DNA of 64,000 bases, taken from contig JARKIF010000007.1 in assembly GCA_029378245.1 (NCBI GenBank), positions 1,984,001-2,048,000 of the forward strand, read 5' to 3'. The stretch is from Roridomyces roridus. Taxonomy: Eukaryota; Basidiomycota; Agaricomycetes; Agaricales; Mycenaceae. Below the pieces are notes generated by a model. That model made no database searches. It was not told where the DNA came from and worked only from the letters and a program-made list of their open reading frames with translations. Every line of letters begins with the position of its first letter. Positions within the stretch are counted from its first letter, which is position 1. This document shows positions 45,572-54,748 of the stretch, piece by piece. The translations under genes were made by a program, and so were the position numbers.

Positions 45572-48500
45572 ACTGTATCTACCGCATTGTATCCGCCGCT
45601 GAGCAGGGTGTCGATGATGGACATAGAAATAAATCTGCCCGAGTATGAAACTATGCTTCTACCTATCAAATGGCTGCGCATTCTCGTTACTCTCTGCACT
45701 ATTTTCATCTTTGCTTCTCTCGGTATTTACAATGTTGTCAATTCTATGGCTCCTCCAGAGTTGAGTGTACATGACACTGATCATGGTCCGTCACATTGCC
45801 TTGTTGGCGGCGGTGTAAGAGTCCATGGCAAATTCGCAGCAAGTACTGTGCTTCCCTTTCTCGTGGATTCCCATGGCATTGAAAATCTTGAGAGGGGTTC
45901 TTTTATGTTTGAGCTTCAGTGTCATGAGCGAGACATTAAGGGACACCTGGAGGGTAACCCATACCTCATTGTGGCGGACATCCCTTTGCATAACTTGGTG
46001 GGTTCAATGATCATGGCTCAACTCCGTCACACGGCCAAGGTTCACGGAGTTCGTCTTTTCAAGGGCATTACTGTTTCCGAGGCATGCACAATTTTGAACG
46101 GACACTGTTGTAACTTACATTTATGCCAAACCCTGCTTTCTATCATGCGCTTCATGCCCCCAGCGGCCACCAAGTTGAAGACACAATCAGACCCAGTTGA
46201 GATGTCTAGTGCGTATAGACGCCACGTTGAGGAAGAGAAAGTTCGAGAGGCACAGAAACTGTATTTTGAGCGCAAACTTGCCGTGAATGAGTTGCATTCC
46301 CCACCCTTCCCACCGGACCCACTGAATAAATCAGACATCCATCGAATTTTGAGCGGAAGCTGCCGATCATTCCTCCCGCAGTGTTTTGTGGAAGGTGGGT
46401 GCAAGGTTTGTGGACTCCTCTATCCTGCAACGAAATTGTCACCATTATCTGAGTTTCGGGGCTCCCTTGATATCCTCTGTGCTCGCGGTGTAACCAGAGC
46501 GCAGCGATTCACCTCGGCAGATCCAATAGAGGAGGTCCCTGGACCTGTCCTTGCTGACGACTGCACACATCTATGTGTTTATTGTGAGGGTGCACTCGCT
46601 ATGGGGAAAATCCCAAAGAATGCCTTGGCCAACCATAGGTGGCTGGGTCCTGTCCCTCCTGAATTACAGGACTTGAGCTACGCTGAAAGTGTCATGATTG
46701 CAAAAATCCGGCACAATCGCTGTGTGATGCGGGTCAATTCTGGTAGAGTACGCATGCATGCTAATGCTATTATGTTTGCTCAACCGGTCCTGAAAGTTTA
46801 CCTCAAGTTACCTCCCTCAAAACAGGAGATGAGTGAAATCCTAGCTTTTGTTTTCACCGGCTCTGCCGCGCCAACTCAAGAGGATTTTGATCGAACTCCA
46901 ATGTTGGTTCGCAGAGATACAGTGGCAGCTGCATTAAACTGGTTGAAATTGAATCATGAGGGCTACGCAGACCTTGAAATATCTGAGGAAAATCTGTTGT
47001 CATACAAGCATCATGATATTCCAGTCACAGTTGATTACAGAAGAACCAATGCAGATCCAGAGGACTCCATCCCTGCCGTTGCACGGAGTGTTCACGATGA
47101 CAATGAAGAACACGGAACCTCAGAAGGTCTGTGTTCATTTGCAGTTCATGGTTTGACTGGGGCCGAATACTCAACTGCTACAATGGACACAATCAAAGCT
47201 GTGGCACTCCAGCATCTCACGAGACAAGGAAGCATGCTGGGTATTGGACGCAGCGACGTGCCGGAGTCTATGTATGAAAATGTTGAAGCATATCCCGGAA
47301 TGTTTCCTTGGTTGTTTCCGTATGGCAAAGGTGGAATTGGCCATCCCAGCCACAAACATAAAACTTCAGATCTCAGTCGTAAAGGAAGTCTACTGATGTA
47401 CCACGATAAACGTTTCCAGACAGATATGTATTTCCCCATGATTGCATTCAACCACGAGCAACTCAGAGGGTCATCAGTGGGTAGCAAAGCTCTTGTTAAG
47501 CGTTCAAATTTTCCTGATGTTGCCCGAAGACTGCAAGGAATAGATCACCAGGTGTCGGGTAATATTGCTGACCGCCTTGTTGAAGGCCTCCATGTTCGGC
47601 CCGAGACTGACAAGGAGAAAGATTGTTTTGACCTCATGCATGATCTTGATGGAATTGGGGCTTATGTACCTGGTTCGGCAACAAGTAAACGACATATGCG
47701 TAATGAAATCTGGTCCAGCACAGCCTTTATGGGAGCTCCAAGCTGGTTTGTTACCATGTCCTGGAATGACAGCAGCCATCCGCTTGCATTGTATTATGCC
47801 CAAGAAGACACCATCTTTAGACCTGAGATCAAATCCGCTGATGAGCGCTACAGATTGATGTCCAAAAATCCTGTGGCAGCTGCACGATTTTTTCATTATA
47901 TGATGGAGGTATTCATTGAAGAAATCTTGTGTTGGAAAAAGGAAGATGCTGGTGTATTTGGTCACACTGGGGGATACTATGCAGTGGTTGAACAGCAGGG
48001 CCGGCTGACACTTCACTCACATTGTTTAATCTGGGTGAAAAATGCACTGTCACCGCAGGATATCCGAGACAAGCTAACGGCTGAGGATAGTGTTTTTACA
48101 GTGCGGCTCATGGCATATCTTGAGTCAAGCCATCAGGGCAGATTCAATCATGGCAAACTGGCTGATGTGCAAGCTCAAGTGGGTGTCAACTCACAGATTT
48201 CTGATGCTACACCGGATGATCATAAGTACCAGGCACCAACATTGACATTTCCTGAGTCTCCCCCTCCTTTATGTAACAACTGCCATGGAACATGTGGGGC
48301 TTGTACCCGGTTGTCAGAGTGGTGGGATCAATATGAACATGAGGTGGACGACTTGCTGGTTCGGTCCAATATTCACAGCTGCCGGAATTCAGTGAAGGAT
48401 GTTGAAGAGGATAATAATAAAAAAGATTGGCGGCATCTTAAGAAGCGCAACAAAAGTAAAGTTCGGATTCATGAACGGCGAGGGTGCCTCACAAAATCTG

Positions 48501-51500
48501 GGGTCTGCAAAGCTCGTTTTCCTCGTGATGTTGTTGATGAAACAGTGATTGATGCAGATGGTCATATTACCTTTGAACATCGGGAGCCGTACATGAATAC
48601 AATCAACACTTTGATTACCTATTTCTCTCGGTGCAACACTGACTGTACTAGCCTCTTGTCTGGTACTGCAGTCAAGGCAGTCATTTCCTATGTATCTGAT
48701 TATGTGTCAAAGTTGGGGCTCAAATCATACCAGGCCTTTGCCTCTGTTTTCGATGTTTTTGATCGCAACTCTGAGACTTTTGACAGTACAAGGGTTGATG
48801 AGAATGCAACAAGAAAACTTATGAGACAAATGGTCAACTCCATGTCCACCAAGATGGAAATTGGGAGTCCAATGGCATCACTCTATCTCCTTGGAAACCC
48901 GGATCACTATGCTAGTCATGAGTATGCAAATTTTAGCTGGCGTACCTATGTGGCCTATGTGAAAAGAGATTGGGCAAATCTGCAGGAGAAATTAACCATG
49001 GACCTTGATGACGCTCCCGAGGACTTCATAACCCTGCGGAACAACAGAGGAGATATCATTGTGTCTTCCATTGTCGATGATTACACAATGCGCCCGGTTG
49101 TCTATGACTCTGTCAACTTGTATGAGTGGATTCAGTCCCATCAGAAGAGAGCATTCACCAAATCAGAAAAACAGGATCTTTTGCAGGAGCGTGAAATGTA
49201 CAGTGTGTTTGAAAAGGATATCAGTGACTCAGATAGTTCCTCCTCCTTCATTGATGAAGAGCAAAATTCCACTCAAAGCAGTGCCAATGGATCAGATGAT
49301 GAAACCCAATTTCAGCCTGATGACGCGGAGACTACACCGCTCAAGTACCCTTTTATCAGAGACCACAGACAGAAGGACACTCATGGTGTGTACTGTGACT
49401 TTTCCAGGCTCAGCACAATAATCCCAAATTTTATGGGAGGGGCCATTCCACGATCAGACCGTGGAGACCGTGAATATTACTGCATGTCCATTCTCACAAT
49501 GTTTAAACCTTGGCGTTCACCAAGAGATCTCAAGGATGTGTCCTCCACCTGGGATGAAACCTTTCATGATCACACCTTCACTGAACGGCAACAACAGTTG
49601 TTGAGGAACTTCAACCTTCGTTTTGAATGCAATGATGCACGAGATGATCACTACGCAGCCATGAAACGCAAGCTGGTTGAAGCAGAATTTGAACACTCAA
49701 GCCATTTCAACCAAACCATCCTAGGCCACAAGGATGATGTTGCAGACTTTATTGATGATGAGTTGGATGAATTTGAAGACTACTCTGCCAGTGAAATTGG
49801 TCCCAAATCTCGTAAATTGCGAGCGCAGATGGAGGAGATAAGGTCCGTACTTGCTGGTTGTAAATGGCTGAATAAAACGACTGATGGTTTGATCATGAAT
49901 GTTTCTACTGAGCCTTTGACCCCACCTTTCAAAACTAAAGGCAGCTGGTCAAAAATTGTAGAAGCTGAGAGAAAGCTGCTCACAGTTAACAAATTGGCAA
50001 ATATGCCCGTAAGCTATACTGGACATGGTGGACAATCCACTATGGCTACTCAGAACAAAGTAGAGGAGCTGCCATTCAACTATTTCACCTCTGCTCAAAA
50101 TGTTGATGCCGATTTGAACATGAGCATCAAGCTTGAATGCTGCAACTTCTTCACATTGAATACCGAACAGACCAGGGCATTCACAATTGTAGCTGACCAT
50201 GCCTCAGTAGTCCAATCAGTGCCGTTGAGAATGTATCTAGGTGGCATGGGAGGCTCGGGTAAATCCCAAGTCATCAAGGCTACTAGCCGATTTTTTGAAA
50301 TGAGGAATGAAAGTTACAGGTTCATGCTCCTTGGACCAACGGGATCAACTGCAGCCCTTGTGAATGGGTCCACTTACCATTCTGTCTTCAAGGTGCCCCG
50401 AGAAACTGGGCGAAAAAATAGAGATGACATTAATGGAATTCGTAATGAAGCAACTACAATGGCGGCTGTCAATGAACGTATCCAAGGTGTTGAGTATATA
50501 TTCCTTGATGAAGTCTCCATGGTGTCCTGCAATGATCTACAAATCCTGGCAAGTCAGGCTGCTAAGGCCAGAAATATCCATGATGTTGCATTCGGGGGAT
50601 TGAGTGTAATTTTGGCGGGTGATTTTGCGCAGTTGCCCCCAACTCGTGGCCCTGCTCTGTATGCATCTCTGAAAACTGTTAGTCTCGCAGATGCGAACAC
50701 AGAGTTCGATCAAGCCTCAGTTCTGGGTCGCATGCTTTGGCACCAGTTCAACACTGTCGTGATTCTCCGGCAGAATATGAGACAGAGTACGTCCACAGAG
50801 GGGGATTTAAAACTGCGCACTGCACTGGAAAATATGAGATATCGTGCATGCAAAGCTCAAGATATTGAATTCCTGAGAACCCGTGTGGCAAGCGACAAGC
50901 CGGGTCATCCACATTTGGACTCTGTTGAGTTCAGAAATGTGTCTGTGATCACTGCCTGGAATGTGCACAAAGACACAATAAATCAATTGGGTGCAGAGAG
51001 GTTTGCCGCAGACACTGGCCAAGAGCTCCATGGATTCTACTCTGTTGACCGAATGAGTGCAGCAAATGTCGATCGAAAGAAGTGGAAGAACTGTCCTCAA
51101 GCCCGAGTCCGGCGAATTGGTCCTCAGTTGCAGGAACAGCTCTGGATGGCAGCCCCCTCAGCGACGGCAGAGCATGTTCCCGGCTGCTTGCGTCTATGCA
51201 TGGGCATGCCTGTCATGATTAAATCAAATGATGCAACTGAACTCTGTATAACCAAAGGTCAAGAGGCGTATGTGCGTGGATGGAATCAATCTCTGGGTCC
51301 TCATGGAAAACCAATACTAGAAACCCTCTTTGTGGAGCTGGTGAATCCGCCGCGGCCCATACAAATTCCAGACCTGCCACAGAATGTTGTGCCTTTGCCA
51401 CGAACAACTATGAAAACAACAGCACTCCTTGAGGATGATTCATTATTGAGTTTGAACAGAGAACAAGTGCCAGTCTTGCAAAACTTCTCAATGACGGACT

Positions 51501-52861
51501 ACGGGGCACAGGGAAAGTCCAGAAATCCAAATGTCTGCCACTTGAATAATTGTCAGAGCCATATGGCCTACTATGTTGCACTCTCCAGGGGAACAAAAGC
51601 ATCAGGAACAGCCATCATTCAAGGCTTTGATGAAAAGATGATCACTGGCGGAATCACTGGTTTTCTTCGTCAGGAATTCCGTGAACTTGAAATGTTGGAT
51701 GAAATTACCACCTTGAAGTATAATGGTGAACTTCCGTTGCAGGTCACTGGGTTTTACCGTGGCCAACTTCTACGTTCCTATTTACTGTGGCGCAAAGACC
51801 ATAGTGATCCAGTACACATACATCCTGCTATACGAGAGCACAGGAACCTCTCAAATATTTCCCCCGATGTCTATGACACCTGGAAACCCAGTCTTGACTC
51901 TGAGAAACGAGGAACCAGGCGCCGTGCCACAACCGATATTGATACAAGAAGTTCAAAGACAAAAAAGACTGAGCATCACAACAGCGCTGAAATGCAGGCA
52001 GGTTTGAACTTAAATAGAAGTCCAATTGGCCTGGTCTGGGATAATGTGAACTGGAGTTGTGGCTATGATGCACTTCTCACCCCACTTGGTCATTTGTGGC
52101 GAGCTGACAGACAGAGATGGACCACAACTTTCAACCATCTCAATCCAGTACTTGGTCTCTGGTCCAACTGGATGGTTGGTCTTGAGGCAACCCCCGAAAT
52201 ACCCAGAGATAGAGCCAGGGAGTCTTTGACAGCATCTGATGCCTCAAAATTTCCTCTCGGACCTGTATGCCTGCGACCTGATGATCTGTTCAGCTCTGTT
52301 TCAAGTCAAGTCGCATATGGCCATGCAAGAACTTACTGTGATACCTGCGGGTACTTGGAAGCCGGTCTCACAGACACTTTTGGAATGCACTTGACAACAT
52401 ACCGATTTAGTGACTTGGATGATGCTCCAATGACCACAAGTCAGTGGCTGTCTCATCATTTCAACCGACCCATTCGAAGGCAATGCCCACAGTGTGGCTC
52501 TCGAGGAACTCGCACGCACCTTCACAGGCAAACAAATGTAATTGCAGTCCCACCTATTTTCATTCTCAGTATAACCATGGGTGACCTTATTCTTGAAGAC
52601 ACTCTGCATTTCAGGACAGAGAGCACTGTCAATCAAATGAGTCTTGTCGGGTTCATCTATCACTCCGAGAGCGATCGACACTTCTCAAGTGCGACAGTTG
52701 GTGATGATAAAATTTTGTGGTATCACGATGGAATTGCAACAGGGCGGCGCTGCATGCCAATCGGTCATATCTCTTCAATTGACAATCATACATTGCACAA
52801 CCGAGGCAGCTACAGGTTGGCAGCAGCCATATACAGCCATTCCGAGTCCATAGCCATCTAA
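45533..52861 (+). CDS. Helitron Rep-helicase polyprotein with USP-like C-terminal domain
   Basis: An uninterrupted frame of 2,442 codons from ATG 45533 (ATGs at 45614 and 45617 are equally possible). Order of domains: a DUF6570-like zone (LANHRWLGPVPPELQDL, RMHANAIMFAQPVLKVYL, about residues 355-500); Helitron Rep with LTLHSHCLIW (HUH-type, near residue 827) and the two-tyrosine motif YVSDYVSK (near 1,052); PIF1-type helicase with GGMGGSGKS (Lys 1577), YIFLDEVSMVS, AGDFAQLPP, LRQNMRQS and YVALSRG; then a C-terminal domain with NVNWSCGYDALL (Cys 2176), CDTC and CPQC pairs, PPIFILSI, and DRHFSSATVG...WYHDG (His 2383, Asp 2399). That last order matches a USP/C19 cysteine protease. No stop, frameshift or intron is seen, so the element may be recently active. 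The host-derived neighbours are unrelated. Confidence 0.88.
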   Translation: MSGTLRPPSGIPTTVSTALYPPLSRVSMMDIEINLPEYETMLLPIKWLRILVTLCTIFIFASLGIYNVVNSMAPPELSVHDTDHGPSHCLVGGGVRVHGKFAASTVLPFLVDSHGIENLERGSFMFELQCHERDIKGHLEGNPYLIVADIPLHNLVGSMIMAQLRHTAKVHGVRLFKGITVSEACTILNGHCCNLHLCQTLLSIMRFMPPAATKLKTQSDPVEMSSAYRRHVEEEKVREAQKLYFERKLAVNELHSPPFPPDPLNKSDIHRILSGSCRSFLPQCFVEGGCKVCGLLYPATKLSPLSEFRGSLDILCARGVTRAQRFTSADPIEEVPGPVLADDCTHLCVYCEGALAMGKIPKNALANHRWLGPVPPELQDLSYAESVMIAKIRHNRCVMRVNSGRVRMHANAIMFAQPVLKVYLKLPPSKQEMSEILAFVFTGSAAPTQEDFDRTPMLVRRDTVAAALNWLKLNHEGYADLEISEENLLSYKHHDIPVTVDYRRTNADPEDSIPAVARSVHDDNEEHGTSEGLCSFAVHGLTGAEYSTATMDTIKAVALQHLTRQGSMLGIGRSDVPESMYENVEAYPGMFPWLFPYGKGGIGHPSHKHKTSDLSRKGSLLMYHDKRFQTDMYFPMIAFNHEQLRGSSVGSKALVKRSNFPDVARRLQGIDHQVSGNIADRLVEGLHVRPETDKEKDCFDLMHDLDGIGAYVPGSATSKRHMRNEIWSSTAFMGAPSWFVTMSWNDSSHPLALYYAQEDTIFRPEIKSADERYRLMSKNPVAAARFFHYMMEVFIEEILCWKKEDAGVFGHTGGYYAVVEQQGRLTLHSHCLIWVKNALSPQDIRDKLTAEDSVFTVRLMAYLESSHQGRFNHGKLADVQAQVGVNSQISDATPDDHKYQAPTLTFPESPPPLCNNCHGTCGACTRLSEWWDQYEHEVDDLLVRSNIHSCRNSVKDVEEDNNKKDWRHLKKRNKSKVRIHERRGCLTKSGVCKARFPRDVVDETVIDADGHITFEHREPYMNTINTLITYFSRCNTDCTSLLSGTAVKAVISYVSDYVSKLGLKSYQAFASVFDVFDRNSETFDSTRVDENATRKLMRQMVNSMSTKMEIGSPMASLYLLGNPDHYASHEYANFSWRTYVAYVKRDWANLQEKLTMDLDDAPEDFITLRNNRGDIIVSSIVDDYTMRPVVYDSVNLYEWIQSHQKRAFTKSEKQDLLQEREMYSVFEKDISDSDSSSSFIDEEQNSTQSSANGSDDETQFQPDDAETTPLKYPFIRDHRQKDTHGVYCDFSRLSTIIPNFMGGAIPRSDRGDREYYCMSILTMFKPWRSPRDLKDVSSTWDETFHDHTFTERQQQLLRNFNLRFECNDARDDHYAAMKRKLVEAEFEHSSHFNQTILGHKDDVADFIDDELDEFEDYSASEIGPKSRKLRAQMEEIRSVLAGCKWLNKTTDGLIMNVSTEPLTPPFKTKGSWSKIVEAERKLLTVNKLANMPVSYTGHGGQSTMATQNKVEELPFNYFTSAQNVDADLNMSIKLECCNFFTLNTEQTRAFTIVADHASVVQSVPLRMYLGGMGGSGKSQVIKATSRFFEMRNESYRFMLLGPTGSTAALVNGSTYHSVFKVPRETGRKNRDDINGIRNEATTMAAVNERIQGVEYIFLDEVSMVSCNDLQILASQAAKARNIHDVAFGGLSVILAGDFAQLPPTRGPALYASLKTVSLADANTEFDQASVLGRMLWHQFNTVVILRQNMRQSTSTEGDLKLRTALENMRYRACKAQDIEFLRTRVASDKPGHPHLDSVEFRNVSVITAWNVHKDTINQLGAERFAADTGQELHGFYSVDRMSAANVDRKKWKNCPQARVRRIGPQLQEQLWMAAPSATAEHVPGCLRLCMGMPVMIKSNDATELCITKGQEAYVRGWNQSLGPHGKPILETLFVELVNPPRPIQIPDLPQNVVPLPRTTMKTTALLEDDSLLSLNREQVPVLQNFSMTDYGAQGKSRNPNVCHLNNCQSHMAYYVALSRGTKASGTAIIQGFDEKMITGGITGFLRQEFRELEMLDEITTLKYNGELPLQVTGFYRGQLLRSYLLWRKDHSDPVHIHPAIREHRNLSNISPDVYDTWKPSLDSEKRGTRRRATTDIDTRSSKTKKTEHHNSAEMQAGLNLNRSPIGLVWDNVNWSCGYDALLTPLGHLWRADRQRWTTTFNHLNPVLGLWSNWMVGLEATPEIPRDRARESLTASDASKFPLGPVCLRPDDLFSSVSSQVAYGHARTYCDTCGYLEAGLTDTFGMHLTTYRFSDLDDAPMTTSQWLSHHFNRPIRRQCPQCGSRGTRTHLHRQTNVIAVPPIFILSITMGDLILEDTLHFRTESTVNQMSLVGFIYHSESDRHFSSATVGDDKILWYHDGIATGRRCMPIGHISSIDNHTLHNRGSYRLAAAIYSHSESIAI

Positions 52862-53252
52862 ATTGTTTGAAAACCCGGAATCGTACCTGCCATGCGCAGC
52901 AATGGCCCCAAAAGCCAGGTGACCAGCATGTCCCCAGCGCAGTTTGATTGATTGTTGGCTTTCTCGCATGTTGATCAAAATTGATCACAATCTATTACAA
53001 TCGCTTATCATCCCATAATAGCCACGTCCAATTATAATTCGGATTACGTTTTTCCGACATCATTTCGGGTGCGTGCAAGACTTGGATACAACTTGGATAT
53101 CTTATTTTTTGTTCTGAGCGGGGACCTACATACGACTATAGTCGCGTATTCTGAGCTAGACACACGGTGAGCTTCTATCTGGTCAAACATGCCACGAACG
53201 TCACACCGGAATCAACAGCCGCTCTCCCTCCACCACCTCGCCGCCCGAACTC
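52862..53252. other. Helitron 3' region and NAT 2 promoter
   Basis: Contains the right inverted repeat (53029-53059) and the hairpin/CTAG (53130-53159). Similarity to the left-arm NAT promoter begins only at about 53,217, 35 bp before the NAT 2 start, so the normal NAT 2 upstream region has been replaced by element-derived or unrelated sequence. Confidence 0.5.
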
Positions 53253-54422
53253 ATGGCGTCCAACAAAGGTTTCTTGCGGGATGGGCTGTGGATCAAGCGG
53301 ACGCAATCCGTATACACTCCAGCGCAAGTCAGTCGATGGCTCTCGAAAATTCAGTACCCCGGCTCGGTATCAGGTTTCCAGCCAGATTTGGACAGTCTCA
53401 CGCACTTGTTGCGGCTGAGTGCGGCTACGTTCCCATTCGAGAATACACCTATGCACTAGTGAGTTTAGGAAAGCCCCCAGACCGTAGAATTTCACGCACG
53501 ACTCGGACAGCACCCCCGGGCATTCGATGGACATCTCGGCTGAGGGCTTGTACGAGCGAATGGTCGAGGGCGGTGGAGGCGAGGGATCGTATTGCTTCGG
53601 TCTCAACAGTTTATTTCTTCAAATGATCAGGGCGTTGGGATTCAGGTAAGCTGCTACGCTCGGCTTGAGACTCACTTATCCGAGTAGAGCGTACGCAACT
53701 GCTGGACGAATCAACAGAGAAACTTCGTGGCATCTCGAGCCGGCTTTCCTATCTGTTGGGCACATGATCATATTCGTCCAACCCACAGAAGGGAGTAACG
53801 AGACATATGTGCTGGATGTCGGCTACGGCCCAGTGCGGCCGATTCTGCTTGAAGAAGGAGCGAAAATTATGGGCGCCACACCATCCGAGACGTACACCTT
53901 GGTGCGCACCGCGCGTGCTGATTCCAGCCTGGGTGAGACCTTTGCTGCTCGACGAACAGAGCTTTATTACCTATTCCAGAACCATCTCCAGACTCTGGGA
54001 TCCCCGCAAAAGTCGAATGGCGACTCATATGCTGCCATACACACAAAGACGCTTCGCAGCCTCCAATCTCTCGGGTCATGTATTCCTTCATCGAGGACGA
54101 ATTCTTCCAAGCCGATTTCGACAGCTTCAACTATAGCGTCTTGGGCCGGCGCCAGGGGACGTTCTGGGAGAACGTTATCTGCACCAAGTACTTTTGGTTG
54201 ACTGAGGAAGAGATGGCGGGCGCGGAACAATACATGGGCAAGCTTGTGATGGCAGGCAATACTGTGCGGCGGAACATAGGGACAAATTCGACGGCGTTGA
54301 GAACGATGAAGACGGAGAAAGATAGGGCGGATGCGCTGGTGGAGTTTTTCGACATCCGAATCTCGTACGAAGACTTGGAGCATATACGGGGGAGAGGGCC
54401 AGAGTTGAATGGAGAGCCATGA
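53253..54422 (+). CDS. Arylamine N-acetyltransferase 2
   Basis: Close paralogue of NAT 1 in the opposite arm. ATG 53253 starts MASNKGFLRDGLWIKRTQSV; exon 1 ends FENTPMH and, with an intron closing at 53,509, joins to YTPGHSMDISAEGLYERMV and the nucleophile segment EGSYCFGLNSLFLQMIRAL. After a second intron come AYATAGRINRETSWHLEP, FLSVGHMIIFVQ (His) and YVLDVGYGPVRPILLEEG (Asp). A third intron (about 53,932-53,978) leads to VEWRLICCHTHKDASQPP, MYSFIEDEFFQADFDSF and the end GPELNGEP at TGA 54420. The triad is complete and no break is seen. It lacks one codon (Glu) that NAT 1 has near the start of exon 4. Its promoter differs from NAT 1 (see flanks), so the two copies may be expressed differently; that is inference. 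Confidence 0.88.
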
Positions 54423-54748
54423 GTAGTTTTTGGCCGCTGGACTCGGATGATGGTGGTAAGAAAGAGAGAGATTAAAGGTGGCATGATAGCCGAACTGTGT
54501 TGCCTTGTGTACGCGTTTGATACGCGACACGTTTCCGAGCCCCTATCTGAACCGACTGGATATTTCTGTGCTAGAGTAAATCGAACGAACTGCCACGCCG
54601 CTGCTCAAAAGTCAGACGCGGAATACCATGCCACTGTACTCCAATGTGCGCTGAAGAGTCAAGAATCAAGATCCACGACGAGCGAGAAGGGCTTCAATCC
54701 AAACATGAGTCCATTCAACTCCTGATATACCACAAGGTTTCGAAATCA

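Larger units (their letters stand above)
44037..53159 (+). mobile_element. Helitron-like rolling-circle transposon, apparently autonomous
   Basis: A single large open frame with Rep, PIF1-type helicase and extra domains lies inside a segment with end-like features. Imperfect inverted repeats of 31 bp are at 44037-44067 and 53029-53059 (TGTCGGAAAAA, nine variable bases, AATTATAAT in both). A palindromic stem (ATACGACTATAGTCGCGTAT, 53130-53149) is followed by CTAG at 53156-53159, like the 3' hairpin plus CTRR of classical Helitrons. The inverted ends plus downstream hairpin also fit Helitron2/Helentron organisation. No target duplication is expected and none is seen. The exact ends are uncertain; 53059 and 53159 are the two candidates on the right. 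Confidence 0.7.
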
